Assembly (NCBI GenBank): GCA_000721275.1
Contig: JOFO01000023.1
Span: forward strand, 1 to 64,000
DNA length: 64,000 nt
Direction: 5' to 3'
DNA from: Microtetraspora glauca
Lineage (GTDB): Bacteria; Actinomycetota; Actinomycetes; Streptomycetales; Streptomycetaceae
The stretch's first letter is position 1; the number at the start of each line of letters is the position of its first letter. The notes under the pieces were generated by a model, which saw nothing but the letters and a program-made list of their open reading frames with translations, ran no database searches and was not told the origin of the DNA. The translations under genes and the position numbers were made by a program. Positions 53,009-61,465 of the stretch are shown piece by piece.

Positions 53009-53028
53009 TGAAGCGATCACAGGCTTCA
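53009..53028. promoter_or_regulatory. 20-bp inverted repeat in the second cassette
   Basis: TGAAGC-N8-GCTTCA, 20 bp, lies 38 bases before the regulator ATG and 80 bases upstream of peptide 2. A second palindrome CTTCATGAAG starts at 52974. Both lie between the divergent genes. Size and symmetry fit a LuxR-type operator; the link is inference. Confidence 0.4.
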
Positions 53029-53065
53029 GGATCAGGCGTTGCAGAAACATGAGGGGGGACAAGCA

Positions 53066-54127
53066 ATGTGCTCCATAGCCGACAAGCCGGACAAGCCGGC
53101 GGGCGGACCTGACATACTCGACGGGCCCGGCGGGAATGCGGCCGTTCCGCCGCTCCACACCAGCGTCTGTCCCGAGGGTCTCGCCTATTACGAGGCGGCG
53201 CTCACGACCGGTTCCGCCCAGGGCGAGCCGCCCGCCTGCCTGGCGGCGCTGGGGCTGCTGGCGCCCGCGGCCGACGCCCCGGACACGCTCGTCCCCGTGC
53301 CCCCCGACGTCGCCGCCGCGGCCCTGGCCCACCCCGTGGAGCGGGCCATCATGGAGCAGCAGCAGGCCCTGAACGCCATGCGGACCGCGATGTCCCGGGT
53401 CGAGAGCGTCTACCGCAGCACCCGCCGCGACACGTCCGTCGCCATCCAGCGGCTGTACGGGCCCGCGGTCATCAGCGCCGCGCTGGAGGAGGCCGCGCAG
53501 TCCTGCACGACCGAGTCCCTGACCGCGCACCCCGGCGGCGGGCGGCCCGCGGAGATCCTGGCCGAGGCGCTGCCCCGGGCGCTGGAGGCGCGCGACCGCG
53601 GCGTCGCCCAGCGCACGCTGTACCAGCACACCGTGCGGGCCCACGGCCCCACGCTCGACTACATCCGGCGCGTCACCGAGGTCGGCGTCGAGGTGCGCAC
53701 CATCGACGAGGTCTTCGAGCGGCTGATCATCTACGACCGTTCCGTGGCGTTCATCCCCGACAACCAGGGCGCCCGCCACCTGTCCGCCATCATGATCCGG
53801 GACCCCGGGATCGTGCACTACCTGGCGTCGGTTTTAGAACACGCATGGGAGCGGGCGGAGCCGGTCACGTACCGCTCGGACCACCAGAGGCCCGAACTCC
53901 TCACCGAGGCCACGCGGTTGAACGTGCTGCGGCTCATGGTCGACGGCTACACGGACGCGGCCATCGCCAGCCGCCTCGGCATGAGCCCGCGGACGGTCGC
54001 CGCGCACATGAAGAAGGCGTCGGACCTGCTCGGCAGCAACAGCCGCGCCCAGCTCGCGTACCTCATCGCCCAGGCGGGTCTGCTGGATCCGGCGGGGCCG
54101 CGCGACCGGGCGCCGGACGGGGCGTGA
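53066..54127 (+). CDS. LuxR-type HTH regulator, paralogue of the gene at 6111
   Basis: A protein of 353 residues from ATG (MCSIADKPDKPAGG) after GAGGGGGG; an earlier ATG at 53039 has no site. HTH at about 286-335: VDGYTDAAIASRLGMSPRTVAAHMKKASDLLGSNSRAQLAYLIAQAGLL. Middle motifs AHPGGGRPAEILAEALPRALE, RTLYQHTVRAHGPTLDYI and VRTIDEVFERLIIYDRSVAFIP align step by step with those of the first regulator. There is no receiver or kinase domain. It is opposite the DDHGWG-peptide gene, and both it and the peptide are next to the LysW operon, so it is a good candidate for the cluster regulator. Confidence 0.86.
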   Translation: MCSIADKPDKPAGGPDILDGPGGNAAVPPLHTSVCPEGLAYYEAALTTGSAQGEPPACLAALGLLAPAADAPDTLVPVPPDVAAAALAHPVERAIMEQQQALNAMRTAMSRVESVYRSTRRDTSVAIQRLYGPAVISAALEEAAQSCTTESLTAHPGGGRPAEILAEALPRALEARDRGVAQRTLYQHTVRAHGPTLDYIRRVTEVGVEVRTIDEVFERLIIYDRSVAFIPDNQGARHLSAIMIRDPGIVHYLASVLEHAWERAEPVTYRSDHQRPELLTEATRLNVLRLMVDGYTDAAIASRLGMSPRTVAAHMKKASDLLGSNSRAQLAYLIAQAGLLDPAGPRDRAPDGA

Positions 54128-54214
54128 CGGGCGTCACCCTTCCGGCGGGCGTCCCGCTGTCACGTACGGGCCTCCTGTCCAACCTCCGCTGGTGACGACA
54201 CCAGGAGGTTGACC

Positions 54215-55129
54215 ATGAGGATCCTGCTCGCCGGCGCGACCGGCGCCATCGGCCGTCCGCTGACCCGGGCCCTGGTCCGGGAGGGGCACGAGGTGCTGGC
54301 CCTGGCCCGTTCCGACGCCTCGGCCGGGGCGGTACGGGCCCTGGGCGGGACGCCCGTCCGCGCGGACGCGCTCGACCGGGAGGGCCTGCTGCGGGCCCTG
54401 GACGGGCTGTCCGCCGACGCGGTCGTCCACCAGCTGACCGCGCTCGGCTCGCCGAAGCTGCGGCTCACCGAGGACGACCCGAGCAACGTGCTCCGCGTCC
54501 GCGGCACCGACCACCTGCTGGAGGCGGCGGGCGTGCTGGGCGCGGGCCGGTTCGTCACCCAGTCGCTGGTCCTGGGGTACGGCTACCGCGACCACGGGCC
54601 CCGGCCGGTCACCGAGGACGATCCGTTCGGCGTCCGGAACGGCACCGTCGCCGACCACGTGATCACGGGCCTCGTCGAGGCGGAGGGCCGGCTGTTCGCC
54701 GCCGGCCACGTGGCCGGCACGGCGCTGCGGTACGGCGTCTTCTACGGCCCCGGCACCTGGTTCGACCCGGCGCCCGGCAGCCGCCCGTTCCCGGTGCCGC
54801 GGGGCGGCGGCGGCACCATGTCGTGGATCCACGTCGAGGACGCGGCGGAGGCGACGGTCGCCGCGCTGGAGCGGGGCGGCGCGGGCGAGGCGTACAACAT
54901 CGTCGACGACCGCCCGTCGACCTGGGGCGAGCTGGCCGCCGCCCGCGGCTCCCGGCTGCGGGTCCCCGGCCGGCTGCTCCGCCTCGCCGTCCCCTACCTG
55001 GGCGCCCTCATGCTCGACACGCAGCTGCGGGTCTCGCACGCGAAGGCCACCCGCGACCTCGGCTGGACGCCCCGGTACGGCGACCACCGGGCCGGGATGC
55101 GGGCGGTCAGGCCGTCGCCCTCGCGATGA
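54215..55129 (+). CDS. NAD-dependent epimerase/dehydratase family protein
   Basis: The protein has 304 residues from an ATG six bases after AGGAGG. MRILLAGATGAIGRPLTRALVREGHEVLAL is the Rossmann motif, and GRFVTQSLVLGYGYRD and GTMSWIHVEDAAEATVAALERG are the substrate-domain marks of an extended SDR. The usual YxxxK is not obvious. It resembles short-chain epimerases of the NAD(P)H-binding/nucleoside-diphosphate-sugar group. It stands alone and is convergent with the DUF1801-like gene, overlapping it by 23 bases. Confidence 0.82.
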   Translation: MRILLAGATGAIGRPLTRALVREGHEVLALARSDASAGAVRALGGTPVRADALDREGLLRALDGLSADAVVHQLTALGSPKLRLTEDDPSNVLRVRGTDHLLEAAGVLGAGRFVTQSLVLGYGYRDHGPRPVTEDDPFGVRNGTVADHVITGLVEAEGRLFAAGHVAGTALRYGVFYGPGTWFDPAPGSRPFPVPRGGGGTMSWIHVEDAAEATVAALERGGAGEAYNIVDDRPSTWGELAAARGSRLRVPGRLLRLAVPYLGALMLDTQLRVSHAKATRDLGWTPRYGDHRAGMRAVRPSPSR

Positions 55130-55610
55130 GCGCCTCGATGCGGGCCTCGACCTCGGGGGTGAGGGCGGCGAGGGCGAAGGCCGTGGGCCACATGTCGCCG
55201 TCGTCGAGGGTGGCGGAGTCGTTGAAGCCGAGCGTGGCGTAGCGGGCCTTGAACTTGGCGGCGCTCTGGAAGAAGAGCACGACCTTGCCGTCCTTGGCGT
55301 AGGCCGGCATGCCGTACCAGGTCTTCGGGGTCAGGCCGGGCGCGACCTTCTTGACCAGGGCGTGGACGCCCTCGGCGAGGACCCGGTCCGCGTCGGGCAT
55401 CTCGGCGACCTTGGTGAGGAGGTCGGCCTCGCCGTCGGCGGCCTTGCCGCGCGAGGAGCGGGCCTTGGTGGCCTTCAGCTCCTTGGCGCGCTCCTTCATC
55501 GCCTCCCGCTCGTCCTCGGTGAAGCCGTCGTAGGACGCGGTGGCCTTGCCGGAGGCGGTCGCCGCGGTCTTGGCGGTGGTGCGGGTGGAGGCGGTGGTCT
55601 TGCCGGCCAT
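55107..55610 (-). CDS. DUF1801-type (YdhG-like) protein with basic Ala/Thr/Lys N-terminus
   Basis: The protein has 167 residues. The N-terminal 30 residues are Thr/Ala/Lys repeats (KTTASTRTTAKTAATASGKATA), probably disordered and positively charged. The domain follows as GFTEDEREAMKERAKELKA, VAPGLTPKTWYGMPAYAKDGKVVLFFQSAAKFKARYATLGF, the DUF1801 pattern (W-Y-G-M-P-x-Y) seen in the frataxin-like YdhG fold. Function in bacteria is unknown; iron binding has been proposed for relatives. The 3' end overlaps the convergent epimerase gene. Confidence 0.82.
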   Translation of the reverse strand: MAGKTTASTRTTAKTAATASGKATASYDGFTEDEREAMKERAKELKATKARSSRGKAADGEADLLTKVAEMPDADRVLAEGVHALVKKVAPGLTPKTWYGMPAYAKDGKVVLFFQSAAKFKARYATLGFNDSATLDDGDMWPTAFALAALTPEVEARIEALIARATA

Positions 55611-55763
55611 GCTGGTTCCCCTCGTCGCTGGCTGAGCTGCTGAGCTGGTCGGGATGGGCTTTCGCGGTGTGATTCCAGGCTAGGTTCCGGGTCCCCCCGG
55701 TGCTTCTCCGAAACTGACCGGCGGCCTCAGGAGAGCCGGACGCCGTCCCTCAGGGTGCGGTGG

Positions 55764-56006
55764 TCATGCGGTTCTCCCCCGGGTGGTGCGGAGTGCGGTG
55801 ACGAAGGCGTGCGGGCTCAGGCCGTACGCCTGGGTGAAGGCGCGGTGCAGCGTCCCGGCGGGCAGGCCGGCCGTCCGGGCCAGGGCCGGGACGTCCAGCG
55901 GCCGGGCGTACTCGCGGTCGATGCGGTCACGGACCCAGCGCAGCGTCCGCAGCCCCTGGAGCCGTACCGCCTCCGTGCGGGCCGCGGCCCATGCGGGCTG
56001 GCACAT
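55764..56006 (-). pseudogene. Truncated AraC-family regulator
   Basis: An 80-residue reading frame (EAVRLQGLRTLRWVRDRIDREYARPLDVPALARTAGLPAGTLHRAFTQAYGLSPHAFV) carries only the first half of the double HTH of AraC proteins, then ends in TALRTTRGRTA. Normal short AraC proteins of this type have about 50 further residues with the second HTH. It lies 20 bases after the VOC gene, its usual partner. A frameshift or truncation is likely, so it should not bind DNA normally. Confidence 0.65.
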
Positions 56007-56026
56007 GTCGGTCCCCCCCCTGGGAT

Positions 56027-56437
56027 TCAGCGCAGTTCCTGGATGCGGACGAGGTTGCCGGCCGGGTCGCGGAAGGCGCAGTCGCGGACGCCGTACGGCT
56101 GCTCGGTCGGCTCCTGCACGACCTCGGTGTCCCCGGCGGAGACCTTCTCGAAGACGGCGTCGAGGTCGGGCGTCGCCAGCAGGATCCAGCCGTACGTGCC
56201 CTTCGCCATCATCTCGGCGATGGTGCGGCGCTCGTCCTCGGTGATCCCCGGGTCGACGGCCGGCGGGGCGAGCAGGATCGACGTGCCGGGCTGCCCGGCG
56301 GGTCCGACGGTGATCCAGCGCATCCGGCCCTGGCCGACGTCGCTGCGGACCTCGAAGCCGAGGACGTCGCGGAAGAAGGCGAGGGAGGCGTCGGGGTCCT
56401 CGTGCGGGAGGACGGTGGTGTGGATGGTGATGTCCAT
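56027..56437 (-). CDS. VOC/glyoxalase-family protein paired with an AraC gene
   Basis: A product of 136 residues from ATG 56437 (a GTG three codons upstream is possible). VOC repeats MDITIHTTVLPHEDPDASLAFFRDVLGFEVR and EQPYGVRDCAFRDPAGNLVRIQEL are clear, with His (IHT), the second-site Gly-Arg and Glu (QEL). It is of the ring-cleavage/bleomycin-resistance-like type. Together with the AraC remnant on the same strand it forms a two-gene unit frequent in actinomycetes. Confidence 0.85.
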   Translation of the reverse strand: MDITIHTTVLPHEDPDASLAFFRDVLGFEVRSDVGQGRMRWITVGPAGQPGTSILLAPPAVDPGITEDERRTIAEMMAKGTYGWILLATPDLDAVFEKVSAGDTEVVQEPTEQPYGVRDCAFRDPAGNLVRIQELR

Positions 56438-56533
56438 GACGATCACGCTAGCGGCGCCGCCCCCGCCGCGCTTCTCGGATCCTGACCTCTGTTGATCTTC
56501 ACCGAGGGACGCGGGAGACCGGGGCGGGGTCCT

Positions 56534-57862
56534 TCACGGCGTACGAGCGCCGCTGACGCCCGGGGGCGGGGTCTCGCCGGTCCGCGGTTCCTCCGGGCCG
56601 GCCAGGAAGTCCGTCACCGCCAGAGCGAAGAGCAGCGCGAGGGCGAGGCCGACGACCACCCAGCCGGTCGGGTGCGGCCACAGGACGAAGGCCAGCGCGG
56701 CGCCCGCCACCAGGATCACCGTGATCCACCGGTGGAAGCGGCGCGCGAACGGGCCGACCGGGCCCAGCCGCAGCCCCGCCCGGTCCGCCGTCGCGCGGGT
56801 CGCGCCCACGCCCGAGCGCCACAGGCCGCGCACCAGGACGGCCGGGCGGCTCGGCCCGGACAGCCAGGCGGCCAGCGCCACGAGCACGCCGAGGACGGCG
56901 ACGACCCGGACCGAGGTGCGCAGGAAGCGGACCAGCGTGTCGTAGACCGCGCCGGCCGCCGCCGGGGAGACCGACGACGGCAGGGCGTCGAGGTAGACGG
57001 TACGGAAGACGGTCAGGGCGATCCCGAGGACGACCGCCGCCACCGCCAGGCCCAGGGCCCCGGCGACCAGCGCCCGCCGGCGGCGCACCGCGAGCAGCAC
57101 CCCGCCGGCCACGCAGAGCACGGAGATCACCGGCAGCCACGCGCCCATGGCCTGGAGCAGCGCGAAGCCGGTCTTCGCCTTCCCGATGTCGTCGGAGCGC
57201 AGCACGGTGAAGTCGGTGTGCACCTCGGGGACCTTCGCGGCGGCCGTGAGGCCGGCGTCGACGAGACGTTCCTTCACCCGCTCCACGACCGGCGCCAGGT
57301 CGACGGTGACCGCGTCCGTCTCGATCTTCACGGCCCCGTCCGGGTCACCGGTGAGGGCCCGGTCGAGGGAGGTGTGGACGGCGCGGTTGGCGTCGGTCCA
57401 GATCGTCTCGAAGGCCGGGGAGGCGACGACGTCCCCGGCGCGGTCGCGGACGAAGCCGGCGACCGCGCCCTCCAGCGAGCCGCCGAGCTTCCCGAGGGCC
57501 TTCTCCACCAGGGGCCGCTCGTCGGGGGCGACGCCTTCGAGGAGCGCCGGCAGGTCGACGTGGGCCGTCACGGCCGTGGTGACCCGGTCCGCGACGGCCG
57601 CCTGCACGTCCGGGTCGGCGGCGAGCGGCCGCACCGTCCGCACGTACCGGTCGGTGTCGCCGATCAGGTCCGAGGTCCAGACGGCGACCAGGGCGAGCGG
57701 CACGAGGAGGCAGCCGAGGACGACCAGCAGCCCGGAGAGGAAGGAGCGCCCGCGGTGGCGCTCCCGGCGCGGCGCCGCGGGTGCGGCGCCGGACTCCAGC
57801 GCGGCCACCCGGGCGCGCAGCCGGGTGAGTTCGTCGTCGGCGCCGCCGTCTGGTGCTCCCAT
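56534..57862 (-). CDS. Integral membrane protein of unknown function
   Basis: The protein has 442 residues. The N-terminus is a short coiled coil (DELTRLRARVAALESG), then a basic turn and the first helix FLSGLLVVLGCLLVPLALVAVW. A long outside domain of about 170 residues follows (TDRYVRTVRPLAADPDVQAAVADRVTTAV ... HTDFTVLRSDDIG), then four more helices, including LPVISVLCVAGGVLLAV, LVAGALGLAVAAVVLGIAL and ITVILVAGAALAFVLW. The same order is seen in many actinomycete membrane proteins of unknown role. Confidence 0.85.
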   Translation of the reverse strand: MGAPDGGADDELTRLRARVAALESGAAPAAPRRERHRGRSFLSGLLVVLGCLLVPLALVAVWTSDLIGDTDRYVRTVRPLAADPDVQAAVADRVTTAVTAHVDLPALLEGVAPDERPLVEKALGKLGGSLEGAVAGFVRDRAGDVVASPAFETIWTDANRAVHTSLDRALTGDPDGAVKIETDAVTVDLAPVVERVKERLVDAGLTAAAKVPEVHTDFTVLRSDDIGKAKTGFALLQAMGAWLPVISVLCVAGGVLLAVRRRRALVAGALGLAVAAVVLGIALTVFRTVYLDALPSSVSPAAAGAVYDTLVRFLRTSVRVVAVLGVLVALAAWLSGPSRPAVLVRGLWRSGVGATRATADRAGLRLGPVGPFARRFHRWITVILVAGAALAFVLWPHPTGWVVVGLALALLFALAVTDFLAGPEEPRTGETPPPGVSGARTP

Positions 57863-57951
57863 GGGGCCACTGTGGGGGCGGGGCGGGGTCCCGGCGCCCC
57901 GGGTGGGGCCGGACGGGTGACGCCGGGCGTCCCGTCGGCGATCATGCGGGC

Positions 57952-58923
57952 ATGACTTCTCTGCCGATCTGCGCCGTGCTCGACGACTACCAGGGCGCCG
58001 CCCTCGCCTCCGCCGACTGGAGCCCGCTGCGCGGGCGGGTGGAGGTGCGGGTGCTGCGCGAGCACCTGACGGACCGGGACGCGCTGGCCGCCGCCGTCGG
58101 CGACTGCGAGATCCTGGTCGTGATGCGGGAGCGGACGCCGCTCGACGCCGCCCTGCTCGACCGGCTGCCCCGGCTGCGGCTGGTCGTCACCTCGGGGATG
58201 CGGAACGCCTCGATCGACCTGGCCGCCTGCCGGGAGCGCGGGATCACCGTCTGCGGCACGGCCAGCGGCTCCGAGCCGCCCGCCGAGCTGACCTGGGCGC
58301 TGATCCTGGGCCTGGTCCGGCACGTGACGACGGAGGCGCGGGCGCTGCGCGAGGGCGGGCCGTGGCAGTCGACGGTCGGCGGTGACCTGGCGGGCCGCAC
58401 GCTGGGGCTGCTGGGCCTGGGGAAGATCGGCGGGCGGGTCGCCGCCGTCGGCCGCGCCTTCGGCATGGACGTGCTGGCGTGGAGCCCGAACCTGACGGAG
58501 GAGCGGGTCGCCGCGCACGGCGAGGGCGTGCGGCTGGCGAAGAGCAAGGAGGAGCTGTTCGCGGGGAGCGACGTGGTCTCGCTGCACCTGGTGCTGTCCG
58601 ACCGCACCCGCGGCGTCGTCGGCGAGCCGGAGCTGCGGGCGATGCGGCCGGGGGCGTACCTGGTGAACACCTCGCGGGCGGGGCTGGTGGACCAGGAGGC
58701 GCTGCTGCGGGCGCTGCGCGAGCGGTGGTTCGCGGGCGCGGGGCTCGACGTGTACGAGACGGAGCCGCTGCCGGCCGGCGACCCGCTGCGCACCCTCCCG
58801 AACGTGCTGGCCCTCCCCCACCTCGGGTACGTCTCCGAGGCGAACTACGCCCGCTACTTCGGGCAGGCGGTGGAGGACGTGGAGGCGTACCTGGCGGGGG
58901 CGCCGGTCCGCGTCCTCTCGTGA
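57952..58923 (+). CDS. D-2-hydroxyacid dehydrogenase family protein
   Basis: The protein has 323 residues from ATG 57952. NAD motif LGLLGLGKIGGRVAAVGRAFGMDVLAWSPN, the catalytic Arg in VNTSRAGLVDQEALLRAL, the Glu in GLDVYETEPLPAGDPL and the His in VLALPHLGYVS are all present. It reduces a 2-keto acid or oxidises a D-2-hydroxyacid (phosphoglycerate, glyoxylate or similar). Substrate not clear; the gene stands alone on the plus strand between minus-strand neighbours. Confidence 0.92.
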   Translation: MTSLPICAVLDDYQGAALASADWSPLRGRVEVRVLREHLTDRDALAAAVGDCEILVVMRERTPLDAALLDRLPRLRLVVTSGMRNASIDLAACRERGITVCGTASGSEPPAELTWALILGLVRHVTTEARALREGGPWQSTVGGDLAGRTLGLLGLGKIGGRVAAVGRAFGMDVLAWSPNLTEERVAAHGEGVRLAKSKEELFAGSDVVSLHLVLSDRTRGVVGEPELRAMRPGAYLVNTSRAGLVDQEALLRALRERWFAGAGLDVYETEPLPAGDPLRTLPNVLALPHLGYVSEANYARYFGQAVEDVEAYLAGAPVRVLS

Positions 58924-58939
58924 TCCGGGGGAGCGCGCT

Positions 58940-59296
58940 CTAGTCGAGGACGGTACGGGCGAGGGCGAGGAACTCCTCGTCGGTGAGGCCCTGTTCGCGG
59001 GCCTCGGCGGCGGCCTCGCGGAGCCGGGTGACGAGCCGAGCGCGGTCAGGGGCGGCGGCGCCGGGGACGACGATGGCGCCGCGGCCCCGCCGGAGCTCGA
59101 TCAGGCCCTCGTCGCGGAGCCGCTGGTAGCCGCGCAGGACGGTGTGGACGTTGACGCCGAGGGAGTCGGCGAGCTCGCGGGCGGCGGGGAGCCGTTCGCC
59201 GGGGGCGGCGGTGCCGTCGGCGAGGGCGCCGCGGACGCAGGCGGCGATCTGGTCGCCGAGCGGGACGGCGGAGGCGGGGTCGACACGGAAGAGCAC
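58940..59296 (-). CDS. GntR-family regulator, YtrA type
   Basis: A product of 118 residues from a GTG two bases after the neighbouring stop. Winged HTH VPLGDQIAACVRGALADGTAAPGERLPAARELADSLGVNVHTVLRGYQRLRDEGLIELRRGRGAIV, then a short helical C-terminal dimer part without an effector domain, typical of the YtrA subfamily. Such genes control membrane-protein neighbours; here the DUF1648 gene upstream in the same unit, through the 27-bp operator at 60292-60318. Confidence 0.9.
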   Translation of the reverse strand: MLFRVDPASAVPLGDQIAACVRGALADGTAAPGERLPAARELADSLGVNVHTVLRGYQRLRDEGLIELRRGRGAIVVPGAAAPDRARLVTRLREAAAEAREQGLTDEEFLALARTVLD

Positions 59297-59298
59297 GG

Positions 59299-60267
59299 TC
59301 AGAGCCTTCCACGGCGTTCGGTGAGGGTGTTGAGGAGGGCGGCGGCGGTCCGGGCGTCGGGCACGGTGACGGCGACCTCGCGGCCGTCGCCGCGCCGGAC
59401 GACCAGGGCCTCGCCGGAGCGGAGGATCACGCCGGTGCGGCGGGCGCGGACCCGGTAGCCCCAGCCGCCGAACTCGCCGAGGGCGGCGACGTCGCGCGCG
59501 TCGGCGCCGGTGACGTCGGCGAGCGGCACGTGCAGGCGGGGGCGGGGGGTGAGCGTCGAGCGGACGGTGAGGCCGTGGCGGTCGACGGTGACGCGGACCC
59601 GGGCGAGCGCGATGCCGGGGACGGCGACGAGGACGGCGAGCGGCAGCAGCGGCCAGGGCCCGAAGAGGGCGGCGACGGCCCCGGCGGTGAGGACCAGCAG
59701 GCCGAGGGCGGTGAGCGGGGCGGACGCGGTGGTGCGGGACCAGCCGGCGAGTTCGCCGTCGGCGAGGTCGAGCCGGGGTGCGTCCGGGCCGGGGCCGTCG
59801 CCGCCGGCGGCGGTGTCGTCCGGCGGGACGAGGCGGGACAGGGCGTGTCCGGCGAGGGCGCAGACGGCGCCGGCGGCGAGCGCGACGGCCACGTTCGACA
59901 GCGGGGAGCGGACGCCGGCGGCGTCGGCGGCGTCGAGGTTGTCCCGTACGAGGAGGCAGAGCAGCGTCCCGAGCAGGCCCGCCGTCAGCCAGGCGCCCCA
60001 CAGCGCGCCGCGCCGCGCGAGCGCGGTCCAGCCGGCGCCGAGGGCGAGCAGCAGCGCGCTGCCGGCGGCGGCGAAGGCGGTCCGGCCGGTGAAGCCGTCG
60101 GCGTCGCCGCCGGGGCCGAAGTGGGTGGCGAGCGGGTCGGGCAGCCGGTCCGCGTGGAGGACGAGGAGCAGCAGGTACGCGGCGGTGGCGAGCAGGAACG
60201 GGAGCGCGGCGAAGGCGCGGAGGCGGAGCGGGACGCGGAGCGCGGAGGCGCGTGGAGCGGTGGACAT
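59299..60267 (-). CDS. DUF1648 membrane protein
   Basis: The protein has 322 residues from an ATG after AGGGGAGGG. The first helix region LRAFAALPFLLATAAYLLLLVLHADRLPDPLATHFGPGGDADGF is the DUF1648 mark (LP..IP.HFG..G). Further helices follow at about 55-75, 80-100, 120-140 and 195-225, then a soluble C-terminal PH-like domain (VRVTVDRHGLTVRSTLTPRPRLHVPLADV...). Probably a membrane stress or envelope protein. The stop lies two bases before the GntR start, so both are co-expressed. Confidence 0.85.
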   Translation of the reverse strand: MSTAPRASALRVPLRLRAFAALPFLLATAAYLLLLVLHADRLPDPLATHFGPGGDADGFTGRTAFAAAGSALLLALGAGWTALARRGALWGAWLTAGLLGTLLCLLVRDNLDAADAAGVRSPLSNVAVALAAGAVCALAGHALSRLVPPDDTAAGGDGPGPDAPRLDLADGELAGWSRTTASAPLTALGLLVLTAGAVAALFGPWPLLPLAVLVAVPGIALARVRVTVDRHGLTVRSTLTPRPRLHVPLADVTGADARDVAALGEFGGWGYRVRARRTGVILRSGEALVVRRGDGREVAVTVPDARTAAALLNTLTERRGRL

Positions 60268-60291
60268 GGACCCTCCCCTGAGTCGCGGACT

Positions 60292-60318
60292 ACTTGTTTG
60301 CACTCTACTAGAACAAGT
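60292..60318 (-). promoter_or_regulatory. Operator of the DUF1648-GntR unit
   Basis: A perfect inverted repeat ACTTGTT-N13-AACAAGT lies 25 bases before the DUF1648 ATG. The centre CTACTAG resembles YtrA-type sites. Autoregulation by the GntR gene is expected. Confidence 0.65.
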
Positions 60319-60439
60319 CGGTTTACGGGGAGGGCCGACGGCCCCCGCCCTCCGGATGCGGGCCTGGGGAGCCGGTTGTTGAATGGGGCAAATCAGTGAC
60401 ATATCCGGACGTTTGTCACCGAAAAAGGGGAGAGACTTC

Positions 60440-61414
60440 ATGCGCCGTCGGTCCGCCGCCGCCCTCACCGCCCTCGCCGGCCTCACCGCCGTCCTCGCCA
60501 CCGGCTGCGGCAGCGGCGGCGACGACGAGCCGGACCCGATGCGGAACCAGCAGTGGGCACTGAACGCCCTGAAGCTCCCCGACGCCTGGCCCACCGCCCG
60601 GGGCGACGACACGGTGATCGCCGTCGTCGACACCGGCGTCGACTCCGGCCACCCCGACCTCGAGGGGCGGCTCGTGGACGGCTACGACTTCGTGGACGGC
60701 GACGACGACCCGAAGGACCTCAACGGCCACGGCACTCACGTGTCCGGCATCGCCGCCGCGCACACCGACAACGGCGTCGGGATCGCGGGCGGCGCGCCCG
60801 GCGCGAAGATCATGCCGGTCCGGGTGCTGGGCGCCGACGGCAGCGGCAGCGACGCGAACATCACCAAGGGGATCGTCTGGGCCGCCCAGCACGGCGCCGA
60901 CGTCATCAACCTGTCCCTCGGCGAGTCCGGCCTGATGGCCCGGCTGCTCAAGGGCGGCGTCCTCAACGAGGCGATCTCGGTGGCGAACGGCAAGGGGGCG
61001 GTGGTGATCGCCGCCGCCGGCAACGACGCGACCCTGCTCCAGCCGTACGAGCTGGAGACCCCGGTCCTCGTCGTGAACGCCGCCGACGCCGAGGGGCGGC
61101 CGGCCACCTTCACCAACTTCGGGGCGCGGAACGCGGTGGCGGCGCCCGGCGTGGACATCCTCTCCACGCTGCCGACCTACACGTCCAGGGAGACCCTGAA
61201 GAACACCACGGGGTACGGCAAGCTCTCCGGCACCTCGATGGCCTCCCCGTACGTCGCCGCCGTGGCCGCCGCGCTCCACCAGCAGGGGCTGAACCCCGAG
61301 GAGATCATGCGGACCATCCGCGACACGGCGAAGAACCCGTCGCAGAACCCCAAGCTGGGCCTCGGCAACGTGGACGCGGCCGCCGCCGTGAAGGCGGCGG
61401 CCGACCAGAACTGA
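60440..61414 (+). CDS. S8 subtilisin-like serine protease, lipoprotein
   Basis: The protein has 324 residues from the ATG that gives MRRRSAAALTALAGLTAVLATGCGSGG, a lipobox (LATGC) with the modified Cys near residue 22. Catalytic triad: Asp in VIAVVDTGVDSGHPD, His in NGHGTHVSGIAA and Ser in GTSMASPYVAAVAAALHQQG. AAAGNDATL is the oxyanion Asn block. It has no propeptide-like inhibitor domain and no extra C-terminal anchor. It is probably held on the outer face of the membrane. The gene stands alone. Confidence 0.93.
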   Translation: MRRRSAAALTALAGLTAVLATGCGSGGDDEPDPMRNQQWALNALKLPDAWPTARGDDTVIAVVDTGVDSGHPDLEGRLVDGYDFVDGDDDPKDLNGHGTHVSGIAAAHTDNGVGIAGGAPGAKIMPVRVLGADGSGSDANITKGIVWAAQHGADVINLSLGESGLMARLLKGGVLNEAISVANGKGAVVIAAAGNDATLLQPYELETPVLVVNAADAEGRPATFTNFGARNAVAAPGVDILSTLPTYTSRETLKNTTGYGKLSGTSMASPYVAAVAAALHQQGLNPEEIMRTIRDTAKNPSQNPKLGLGNVDAAAAVKAAADQN

Positions 61415-61465
61415 CCCGTGCCCTGAGCGGAACTGACCCGGGTCCTGAGCGGAACCGACCCCGGC

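Noticed and set aside
53039..53066. Upstream starts for both LuxR-type regulators (6087 and 53039)
   Set aside because: Neither has a ribosome site, while the internal ATG codons at 6111 and 53066 follow strong G-rich sites.
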